Shown piece by piece: positions 1-5,031 of a stretch of 5,756 nucleotides of DNA. Below the pieces are notes generated by a model. That model saw nothing but the letters and a program-made list of their open reading frames with translations, searched no databases and had not been told where the DNA came from. Every line of letters starts with the position of its first letter. Position 1 is the first letter of the stretch. A program made the position numbers and the translations under genes. Source of the stretch: Alcanivorax sp. (GTDB taxonomy: Bacteria > Pseudomonadota > Gammaproteobacteria > Pseudomonadales > Alcanivoracaceae); the NCBI GenBank assembly GCA_007135015.1, contig SLJS01000008.1, positions 1 to 5,756 on the forward strand, written 5' to 3'.

Positions 1-241
1 ACACGAACAGGCGCCCGTGGTTCTTCCGGTCCTTGTCGATGCGGTGATAGCGCTGCCTGATATCCTTGCGCTCCAGGAACTTCAGCACCCGCTTTTTCAG
101 CTGCCCGCTGCCCTTGCCCGGTATGATCTCCACCGTGGACACCCGGCGCTGTTCCGCTTCCGTGATAATGCGCTCGAGCTCCTGCTCGATCATTGGACCA
201 CGGTTGTAGATGGGATGCAGATCCAGTGTCAGCTTGGCCAT
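1..241 (-). CDS. Smr-domain protein, N-terminal 80 residues (runs off left edge)
   Basis: The minus strand reads from an ATG at 241 to the window edge without a stop, giving 80 residues. The protein opens MAKLTLDLHP and later has IIPGKGSGQLKK, the two signatures of the Smr (MutS2 C-terminal-like) domain: the LDLH strand near the start and the PGKGSG loop at about 41-46. NHGRLFV at 74-80 is the usual approach to the domain's C-terminus, so only a few residues are probably missing, and this would be a stand-alone small Smr protein. The family is linked to nucleic-acid nicking or binding, but the role of free-standing versions is poorly fixed. A weak GGGGA lies 8-12 bases before the ATG. The gene is divergent from the VTT membrane-protein gene. 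The domain call is firm; the cellular function is not. Confidence 0.85.
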   Translation of the reverse strand, partial: MAKLTLDLHPIYNRGPMIEQELERIITEAEQRRVSTVEIIPGKGSGQLKKRVLKFLERKDIRQRYHRIDKDRKNHGRLFV

Positions 242-299
242 GTCCGTTTCCCCGGCGCTTCCATAGCCATACTGCCGCCTGAAGCGGCTGGGCTGCAAG

Positions 300-314
300 G
301 CGCCCTTCGGGCGC
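300..314. repeat. Small GC hairpin in the divergent intergenic region
   Basis: GCGCCC and GGGCGC form a perfect 6-bp stem around a TTC loop. It lies 5' of both flanking genes and no T-run follows on either strand, so it is unlikely to be an intrinsic terminator. Its role is unknown. Confidence 0.4.
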
Positions 315-318
315 GGCG

Positions 319-346
319 GCGAGAGGCGAGGGGCGAGGGGCGAGGG
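319..346. repeat. Four-copy 7-bp tandem repeat (unit GCGAGGG)
   Basis: Four consecutive 7-bp units occur; the first is GCGAGAG and the next three are GCGAGGG exactly. The tract lies in the 168-base gap between the Smr gene and the VTT gene, just upstream of the weak promoter candidate. Slippage could vary the copy number. It is noncoding in my reading. Confidence 0.7.
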
Positions 347-356
347 CCAGGATGGC

Positions 357-385
357 TGGGAACCCGGGCCAAAGCCGACTACACT
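357..385 (+). promoter_or_regulatory. Weak sigma70-type promoter candidate for the membrane-protein pair
   Basis: TGGGAA (357-362) and TACACT (380-385) are 17 bases apart and would start transcription about 18 bases before the ATG at 410. The -35 match is poor, so this is only the best-placed candidate in the gap. Confidence 0.25.
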
Positions 386-409
386 CAGGGCCGTCTTTCC
401 GGCAATGGC

Positions 410-1105
410 ATGCCCATGAACGACAACCCGTCCAGCCCGTTGATCCGCCGCCTGCTGCTGGCCCTGTTGCTGGCCGCCGCGCTCGTGCTGGCCCTGTGGC
501 GGCCGGTGGAGATCGCGCAGCTGCTCGCCTGGGGGGAACAGGTGGCCGAGCAGCCGCTGACCATTGTCGTCGTCATCCTCAGTCAGATCATCCTGCTGGC
601 GCTGGCTTTGCCGGGCAGCATGGTCATGTGGGTGGTCGCCCCCTTCTACCCTCCGCCCATCGCCGTGGCGATCCTGCTCACCGGCAGCGTACTCGGCGCC
701 CTGGGCGGCTACTGGGTGTCCCACCGGCTGGGCAGCGACTGGCGCCCCCCGGGCGGAGCCTGGCTGATCGACCTGCTGGCGCGACGCGGTGATTTCTTCA
801 CCCAGTGCGCCCTGCGGGTCCTGCCCGGCTGCCCCCACTGGGCCGCGAACTACGGTGCCGGCATCCTGAGACTGCCGTTGATTCCCTTCACCCTTGCCGC
901 CGTGATTGGGCTGGGCATCAAGTGGAGCGTCTACTGCTGGGCCATTTACGGCGCGGTCACTGCCGCGCGCACCGATGAGCGTTTTGACGCAACCGCCCTG
1001 CTGCCGCTGGCCATTCTCGCCATACTGCTGGTGGTCGGCAGTACCCTGCGCAGCCGCCTGACCGGCAATGCCCCGCAGCAATCGGACCACGCGAACCTGC
1101 GGTAA
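410..1105 (+). CDS. VTT-domain (TVP38/TMEM64, DedA-like) inner-membrane protein
   Basis: This 231-residue multi-pass membrane protein fits the VTT/SNARE-associated family. Hydrophobic segments fall at about 12-30, 50-68, 70-100, 155-182 and 195-212. Two family signatures are visible: GSVLGALGGYWVSHRLG at 92-108, which resembles the G-rich turn and amphipathic helix of DedA proteins, and LRVLPGCPHWAANYGAGILRL around 135-155, which matches the RxxPxxP re-entrant region followed by NxxxG. Family members are implicated in lipid scrambling or membrane homeostasis; the substrate here is unknown. The reading frame is open upstream to position 17, but that stretch overlaps the Smr gene on the other strand, so I start at the ATG at 410; ATG 416 is an equal alternative. 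Neither has a clear Shine-Dalgarno sequence. The next gene begins 54 bases after the stop and is probably co-transcribed. Confidence 0.85.
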   Translation: MPMNDNPSSPLIRRLLLALLLAAALVLALWRPVEIAQLLAWGEQVAEQPLTIVVVILSQIILLALALPGSMVMWVVAPFYPPPIAVAILLTGSVLGALGGYWVSHRLGSDWRPPGGAWLIDLLARRGDFFTQCALRVLPGCPHWAANYGAGILRLPLIPFTLAAVIGLGIKWSVYCWAIYGAVTAARTDERFDATALLPLAILAILLVVGSTLRSRLTGNAPQQSDHANLR

Positions 1106-1148
1106 CGGAACCGCCGCGCTGACCGGTTCTCCCACGGAGAAACAAAAC

Positions 1149-1153
1149 AGGAA
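1149..1153 (+). promoter_or_regulatory. Ribosome binding site for the NPYQSP membrane protein
   Basis: AGGAA lies six bases before the ATG at 1160. It fixes that start and argues against an overlapping open frame beginning at 1068. A 6-bp stem, GAACCG (1108-1113) with CGGTTC (1124-1129), lies just upstream but has no T-run. Confidence 0.65.
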
Positions 1154-1159
1154 ACGCCC

Positions 1160-1882
1160 ATGCATCGCGACAACCCTTACCAGAGCCCGCAAAGCGACAT
1201 CCGCCCCGAGCCCGACGAGCGCCCCGGCGGCAGCGTCGACCGCGCGCTCGCCGGCACCGCACACTGGAATATCGGCGACGCCATCAGTGAAGCCTGGGCA
1301 GAGCTGAGCGGATTCAAGTTCCATTACTGGCTCGCGCTGATCGTATACCTGCTGGTGGCCGCCTTCTTTGACTTCCTTCCCCTTATTCTTGGCATGGAAG
1401 AGACTCCAACAGCCTTCCTGATCAGCCTGGCAGGTATTTTCGTATCCATGCCGCTGTTCGCCGGCGTGCTGATGCTCGCCGTCCACCGCGCCGCCGGTCA
1501 CCAGGTGGATGGCTCGGACGTTTTCACCTGGTACAGCCGTGTGATACCCATCGCCATGCTCTCTATCCTTGTCAGCCTGCTCACCGCACTCGGCATGGTG
1601 CTGCTGATCCTCCCGGGCATCTATCTGGCCTTCGCCTATGCCTACGCCCTGCCCCTGCTGGTGGAAAAGAACATGGGCGTCTGGGAAGCCATGGAGACCT
1701 CACGGAAAGCGCTGACAAAATGCTGGTTCCGCTATTTCTTTCTGATCATCACCCTTGTCCTGCTCCTCGCGGTAAGCGCCATTCCCCTGGGTATCGGCCT
1801 GATCTGGACGGTGCCCCTGTTTGGCCTGGCCTACGGTATGGTCTATCGGGATTTGTTCGGGGTGGAAGAAGAACACGAGTAG
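1160..1882 (+). CDS. Multi-pass membrane protein with N-terminal NPYQSP motif, function unknown
   Basis: This is a 240-residue protein. It opens with a short polar tail containing NPYQSP at 5-10, a motif seen at the N-terminus of many uncharacterised bacterial membrane proteins. A Pro/charged-rich linker runs to about residue 50, then hydrophobic segments lie at about 57-77, 84-107, 128-150, 153-168, 192-207 and 209-228, and the tail is acidic (EEEHE). LLILPGIYLAFAYAYALPLLVE at about 148-169 and the following WEAMETSRKAL resemble the LPGIY...P...S motif found in DUF975/YciC-type membrane proteins, where a similar helix-Ser-R/K segment follows. I do not assign a reaction. The Shine-Dalgarno AGGAA supports the start. 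It probably shares a transcript with the VTT gene, which suggests an envelope role for both. A convergent Rhs remnant ends about 40 bases beyond its stop. Confidence 0.8.
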   Translation: MHRDNPYQSPQSDIRPEPDERPGGSVDRALAGTAHWNIGDAISEAWAELSGFKFHYWLALIVYLLVAAFFDFLPLILGMEETPTAFLISLAGIFVSMPLFAGVLMLAVHRAAGHQVDGSDVFTWYSRVIPIAMLSILVSLLTALGMVLLILPGIYLAFAYAYALPLLVEKNMGVWEAMETSRKALTKCWFRYFFLIITLVLLLAVSAIPLGIGLIWTVPLFGLAYGMVYRDLFGVEEEHE

Positions 1883-1921
1883 CTACGGCACACCATAATG
1901 CGCGCCGGAGCCCCGCCTCGG

Positions 1922-2644
1922 GCCTGGCGGATGCCGAAGCCCTGGTCCAGGGTGAATTTGGTGCCGTCTTCCAGGGTCAGGCCATAGCGGTCCGGGTCCA
2001 CGGGCTCGCCGGGGTTGCCCAGATCCGTAGAACCGCACCGTACCAACGTCCAGTTGCTCCAGGCGCGAGTGGGTGCCGGGCAGCGGCTCGAAGACCCGTT
2101 GCACGTCTTCCTGGGGCACAAGCTGCTGGCACTCGGGCGTGGCCCGCGCGACAAAGCGCTCCATCTGGCCGTCGGGCTCGACGCAGTAGGTCACGCCGAA
2201 GCCGCTGCCGTACTGGTTCATGGACCAGCCCAGCCCCGGCACCCGCGGCTCACGCGCCCGGCCTCGTCGCGGGCCTCGAGCACCAGCTGGTACGGATCGT
2301 TGGTCGGCAGGGTGGGATCCAGGTGGCCCAGGACGCCGTCCACCACGGCGGTGCTGCCCTCGTCCGGGCGGGTGAGCGCGTCGTCGTCCACATTGCGGTA
2401 GCCCAGGCGCCAGCCTGGCCAGGGTGTCATCATCCACGGTGCCCCGCAGCTCCAGCGGGGCGGTGACCTCGGCGGCTTCGGCCGGGGTGGTCAGTTCAAG
2501 GGTGGGGCCGCCGGGGGCGTCCGGGTCCCGGGCCAGGAAGCTGGTGCTGGCCGAGGCGGAAACGAGCAGCAGGATGCAGGCCGCCAGGGCGCGGGGCAGG
2601 CGGGCCGGGAAGACAGAGACACTGTGGTTAGCGCATCCTTGCAT
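1922..2644 (-). pseudogene. 5' remnant of an Rhs/YD-repeat protein gene, frameshifted and truncated
   Basis: Read on the minus strand from ATG 2644, the piece opens with a signal peptide-like stretch (RLPRALAACILLLVSASAS), then a segment typical of the N-terminal Ig-like part of secreted Rhs proteins (TPAEAAEVTAPLELRGTVDD). Near 2413 one extra base shifts the frame; the next phase carries STAVVDGVLGHLDPTLPTND and YQLVLEARDEAGRVSR. Around 2240-2256 the sense jumps back to the first phase at GLGWSMNQYGSGFG, and about 60-80 residues usual in the family (the YDSR segment) seem to be deleted. That phase runs through ATPECQQLV and EPLPGTHSRLEQL until about 2026, where a third shift leads to DLGNPGEPVDPDRY and LDQGFGIRQ. 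After this, near 1922, homology stops and the YD repeats are absent. The order of pieces follows Rhs proteins as I know them. Single-base errors in GC-rich sequence could mimic some shifts, but not the deletion or the truncation. Confidence 0.8.
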
Positions 2645-2676
2645 CAGGGAACGTGGCCATTCGGGGTGTCGCAGCA

Positions 2677-2706
2677 AACATAGCATGGCTGCAGCCACCC
2701 TGCTAA
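2677..2706 (-). promoter_or_regulatory. Probable promoter of the Rhs remnant
   Basis: On the minus strand TTAGCA (2706-2701) and TATGTT (2682-2677) are 18 bases apart, with a TG extended -10 element. Transcription would start near 2670, after the in-frame ATGs at 2698 and 2686, which favours ATG 2644 as the start. Its -35 box lies 3 bp from the -35 box of the divergent brnTA promoter. Confidence 0.45.
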
Positions 2707-2709
2707 GCT

Positions 2710-2738
2710 TTGGGTCAGTGTATCGACGCCGTTATACT
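2710..2738 (+). promoter_or_regulatory. Sigma70-type promoter of brnTA
   Basis: TTGGGT (2710-2715) and TATACT (2733-2738) have the ideal 17-base spacing, and the -10 box matches the consensus at five of six positions. Transcription would start near 2745, leaving a leader of about 90 bases before brnT. The leader contains the 10-bp palindrome CGGCGCGCCG (2756-2765), which could be a second regulatory site or chance in GC-rich DNA. Confidence 0.6.
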
Positions 2739-2743
2739 AACGG
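2729..2743. promoter_or_regulatory. Perfect dyad over the brnTA -10 box, likely BrnA/BrnTA operator
   Basis: CCGTTA-TAC-TAACGG is a perfect 6-bp inverted repeat with a 3-base centre, and it contains the whole TATACT -10 element. Ribbon-helix-helix antitoxins of BrnA type, usually with bound toxin, repress their own promoter at such dyads. A protein bound here would block polymerase. The assignment to BrnA is inference from position. Confidence 0.55.
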
Positions 2744-2835
2744 TACGCCCCTTCCCGGCGCGCCGATATCCGGCAAAGCAAGGCCGAATCAGCCAGAGCT
2801 GGAAGGAGACGATTGATCAACGGCAATCAGGGATA

Positions 2836-3138
2836 GTGACGTTGGAGCTCCATTTTGAGTGGGACTCGCGCAAAGCCAGCACGAATTGGCGCAAGCACAA
2901 GGTCAGTTTTGCCGAGGCAACCGAGGTGTTTCGCGACCCTCTGTCATTGAGCATTATCGACCCGGAACATGCGCAAGCGGAGGAGCGCTGGATAACGATC
3001 GGCCGTGCCAGGGAAAGCCGGCTCATCGTCGTTGTCCACACATGGCATGACCAGGAGAGTGGTGATGCCAAGGTACGCATTATTTCCGCTCGGAAAGCAA
3101 CGGCGCGTGAAACCAGGCAATACGAAGGTGACCTATGA
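2836..3138 (+). CDS. brnT: BrnT family type II toxin (predicted ribonuclease)
   Basis: From GTG 2836 the product is 100 residues, the normal length for BrnT. It shows the family pattern in order: HFEWDSRKAS at 6-15, N17 and KHKVSF at 20-25, VFRDP at 31-35, EERW at 49-52, IG at 55-56, VVHTW at 66-70, RIISARKAT at 81-89 and E92/YE at 96-97. BrnT has a RelE-like fold, cuts RNA and arrests growth until bound by BrnA. No ATG is suitably placed. GTG 2836 gives the best protein length but its AGGGA is only two bases away; TTG 2842 has the same AGGGA eight bases upstream and is equally possible, two residues shorter. The strong GGAAGGAG at 2801-2808 serves neither directly. The stop overlaps the brnA start by ATGA, typical of translational coupling. 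Confidence 0.88.
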   Translation: MTLELHFEWDSRKASTNWRKHKVSFAEATEVFRDPLSLSIIDPEHAQAEERWITIGRARESRLIVVVHTWHDQESGDAKVRIISARKATARETRQYEGDL

Positions 3139-3335
3139 AAAAAGAGTATGACTTCAGCCGGGGAACCAGAGGGAAATTCTATAGCGAGGATGCCACCATG
3201 CATCTGCCGATCTACCTTGACGCCGATATCGAAGCAGCCCTGACCAAGCTGGCCGAAGCAAAAGGCGTTGATATGCCCACACTGGTCAACGCTTTGCTCA
3301 AGAAGGATCTTGAACTGATACAGCTCGGCCACTGA
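3135..3335 (+). CDS. brnA: BrnA-type antitoxin (ribbon-helix-helix/CopG-like)
   Basis: This 66-residue protein has ATG inside the ATGA overlap with brnT, and AAGGTG sits four bases upstream. The N-terminus MKKEYDFSRGTRGKF is the hallmark of antitoxins encoded after BrnT and is the likely toxin-neutralising arm. MHLPIYLDADIEAALTKLAEAKG (about 22-44) gives a beta strand and first helix of a ribbon-helix-helix DNA-binding domain, and MPTLVNALLKKDLELI forms the second helix. It should bind BrnT and, as a complex, repress the promoter at 2710-2738. It is closer to the CopG-like partner subtype than to the longer original BrnA with a C-terminal swapped helix. Both genes look intact, so the module may be functional. 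Confidence 0.85.
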   Translation: MKKEYDFSRGTRGKFYSEDATMHLPIYLDADIEAALTKLAEAKGVDMPTLVNALLKKDLELIQLGH

Positions 3336-3433
3336 AATCACGCATTCGCCCGGGCCTATAGCGGCAACGGTCACCCAACCGCAACCCGCGCTACGTCCCA
3401 CACGATCTCCAACAATGGGCCCATGGAAGGCGT

Positions 3434-4366
3434 ATGCTTTTTCTATTGCTGGCTCTGCTGGTGCTCACACAGAGAGAATGGCACAACCGGCATCATTTTC
3501 CTCGCGGGCCGCGAACACACAGCAGTGACGATCCAACCTGTCTTTCCACGGACAATAAGCCTGGAAATACCCGCTTCCGGCCCAAGCCACCCTGGGTGCT
3601 GCGGGAAGTCATCCGGCTCAAGGCGTTGATGCCGCCGGACACCGGCTGCCGGGGCATTGCCGAGCAGTTCAACCGGTTGCATGGCGGCAAAAGGGATGGT
3701 GAGACCGTCGGACGGACCTGGGTGTCCGAAAACCTCAAGAAGCACCGCTATGCGGTCCTGAAACTCAGGCGTAGGCTCAAGCATACGAAACCCCGGCCCA
3801 TGCCGGCCCACCGGGTATGGGCCATGGATATGACCGGTCTGACGGATCAGAGGCGACAATCACGCACCGGGGTTGGCATTATCGATCATGGCTCGCGCTG
3901 GCTGGTGGCATTGCGTGCATTGGAGAGCAAGGGGTCCATTGCCTTATTGCGAGTGTTGCTCAATGCCATTGAGCAGCACCAGAACAAGCCCCGCTACCTT
4001 CGCACCGACAACGAGGCCGTCTTCACGTCGCGGCTGTTTCGCTTCGGACTGTGGTGGCTGGGCATCAAACATCAGCGTACGGAGAAGGGCTGTCCGTGGA
4101 TGAATGGAAGAATTGAGCGGCTTTTCGGAACACTCAAGGGCAAGGCTCGGGGCTTGCGGTTCAGAAGTGACGCCCTGCTCGAACAGCTCCGGTTGTTCCG
4201 GTTCTGGTATAATCACGTTCGGCCACATCAGTATCTGGACGGGCGGACACCCCGGGAAGCATTGAACCGACTACCGGCCCAGCACAGGGGTGACGGCCAA
4301 CTCGAGCTGGAATGGTTTGAGGCCTGGAACGGACGGTTGGGAGGCTACTGGTTCAAGCCGGGCTAG
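3434..4366 (+). CDS. DD(35)E transposase with rve integrase core (IS481-like group)
   Basis: The 310-residue product has an N-terminal region with a helix-turn-helix-like part at about 55-105 (WVLREVIRLKAL, GCRGIAEQFNRL, TWVSENLKKHRY), then the rve/RNase H-fold catalytic core. The catalytic triad is visible: D132 in WAMDMTGL, D192 in LRTDNEAVF and E228 in WMNGRIERLFGTLK, with 35 residues between the last two. FWYNHVRPHQYLDGRTPREAL at 257-277 is the typical C-terminal end of such transposases. The gene looks complete and uninterrupted. GGAAGG lies three bases before the ATG at 3434. The first ten residues (MLFLLLALLV) are oddly hydrophobic for a DNA-binding protein, and residues 11-50 are of low similarity to anything I recognise, so a later start is possible. 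It lies 98 bases after brnA, same strand. The IS481 placement is from sequence style, not a search. Confidence 0.85.
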   Translation: MLFLLLALLVLTQREWHNRHHFPRGPRTHSSDDPTCLSTDNKPGNTRFRPKPPWVLREVIRLKALMPPDTGCRGIAEQFNRLHGGKRDGETVGRTWVSENLKKHRYAVLKLRRRLKHTKPRPMPAHRVWAMDMTGLTDQRRQSRTGVGIIDHGSRWLVALRALESKGSIALLRVLLNAIEQHQNKPRYLRTDNEAVFTSRLFRFGLWWLGIKHQRTEKGCPWMNGRIERLFGTLKGKARGLRFRSDALLEQLRLFRFWYNHVRPHQYLDGRTPREALNRLPAQHRGDGQLELEWFEAWNGRLGGYWFKPG

Positions 4367-4709
4367 CCGAAAGTGGAAGTAATGATCACCGGGCACCCTG
4401 TCCGCGGACGGGCTCGTCCATGGCAAGGACATTGATCAGAAAACAGGCAACACCAGGACAATACTCGAAGGCAGGAAGGGGATCATCTGACGAGCGGCAC
4501 CCCGACCACGGGGGAACCGCTCAAAGATTCAGCAAATCAGGAAAGAAAACAAGCCGGATCGGCTCGCCGGACAGGCGGACGGGACAACGGGACACCGTCG
4601 AGCTGGTGACGGGTGTTCGGGACGTACAGTAGCTGACTGAGGTGGGCAACTACGCCTTAAAATGAACGCTTACTTGGAAACGCTCCTGTAAACCCGAAAA
4701 CCAATCCCC
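4367..4709. other. Noncoding stretch downstream of the transposase
   Basis: About 340 bases without a convincing gene. A 70-codon open frame at 4420-4632 on the plus strand has no Shine-Dalgarno sequence and a low-complexity polar translation, so I reject it. Visible structures are a dyad at 4397-4412, two exact tandem copies of ACGGGACA at 4579-4594, a direct repeat of AACGCT either side of 4670, and the possible insertion-sequence end at 4619-4626. GC drops sharply to the right of about 4640, marking the boundary between transposase-associated DNA and the AT-richer immunity gene. Confidence 0.5.
4397..4412. repeat. 16-base dyad after the transposase gene
   Basis: GTCCGCGGAC (4400-4409) is a perfect palindrome; with one T-G wobble the arms extend to CCTGTCC and GGACGGG. 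There is no loop and no T-run, so it is a weak terminator candidate. It could be a protein-binding site or part of the element's 3' end. Confidence 0.3.
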
Positions 4710-5018
4710 TCAAATGAATGTATACGAGATTACAACCTCTGCCTCCTTGAAACGCATTTCTTCATCGACATAAAAATATATAGTTATCCCCCAATACCTC
4801 CTCTTTCCTTCTTCCCTGGGTTTTCTTGCAGTATAGCGGCCACTATACTCATTAAGTCCATACACCCACCCCTTACTCTCCATAAAACTTATTATTTCAT
4901 TTTCAGGATCCCCTTTGGAAAGCTCATTTTCTATTTCCTTTTCTATTTTTATAGCCTCAATCTGACCGCACCCTGATACAAAACAAACGAACAAAATAGC
5001 CAATGATATGTATCGCAT
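4710..5018 (-). CDS. Small predicted lipoprotein, candidate immunity protein for the adjacent Rhs toxin
   Basis: This 102-residue protein opens MRYISLAILFVCFVSGCGQ, a lipoprotein signal with lipobox VSGC at 14-17. Position +2 is Gly, not Asp, so the Lol rules predict the outer membrane. The mature part is about 85 residues, charged, with a helix (IEAIKIEKEIENELSKGD), then ENEIISFMESKGWVYG, then alternating beta-like segments ending WGITIYFYVDEEMRF and AEVVISYTFI. The pattern of G-D-P-x-x-x-I-x-x-F-x-x-x-x-G-W then strands recalls small periplasmic lipoproteins found beside secreted toxins, but I cannot name a family. The ATG is 13 bases after the Rhs stop, on the same strand, with only a poor GGGT upstream. 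GC is about 38%, far below the left part of the window. Immunity is inferred from position, size and composition. Confidence 0.75.
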   Translation of the reverse strand: MRYISLAILFVCFVSGCGQIEAIKIEKEIENELSKGDPENEIISFMESKGWVYGLNEYSGRYTARKPREEGKRRYWGITIYFYVDEEMRFKEAEVVISYTFI

Positions 5019-5031
5019 AGCGTTTTACCCA

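Larger units (their letters stand above)
3392..4626. mobile_element. Possible insertion-sequence extent around the transposase gene
   Basis: TACGTCCC at 3392-3399 and GGGACGTA at 4619-4626 are exact inverted copies flanking the transposase gene, and both continue inward with a loosely matching ACAC. An 8-bp match in flanks of this size can arise by chance about one time in three, and I see no target duplication, so the ends are tentative. The existence of a mobile element rests on the transposase itself. Confidence 0.25.

Noticed and set aside
17..409. Upstream extension of the VTT protein frame to position 17
   Set aside because: The frame is open only because of high GC; this stretch is antisense to a clear Smr domain and the translation lacks any family similarity.
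1883..1921. Terminator between the convergent membrane-protein gene and Rhs remnant
   Set aside because: I looked for a stem with a T-run on either strand and found only short GC matches.
1720..2816. Plus-strand open frames across the Rhs remnant
   Set aside because: Their translations are Ala/Arg/Pro-rich and shapeless, while the minus strand gives recognisable Rhs segments in sequence.
3348..3355. GCCCGGGC palindrome after brnA as a terminator
   Set aside because: It has no loop and no T-run; an 8-base GC palindrome is expected by chance in this DNA.
2817..3401. Long minus-strand open frame opposite brnT and brnA
   Set aside because: It is the shadow of two well-recognised genes and its translation resembles no protein family.
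4420..4632. 70-codon plus-strand open frame after the transposase
   Set aside because: No Shine-Dalgarno sequence, low-complexity polar translation, and it crosses the candidate end of the insertion sequence.
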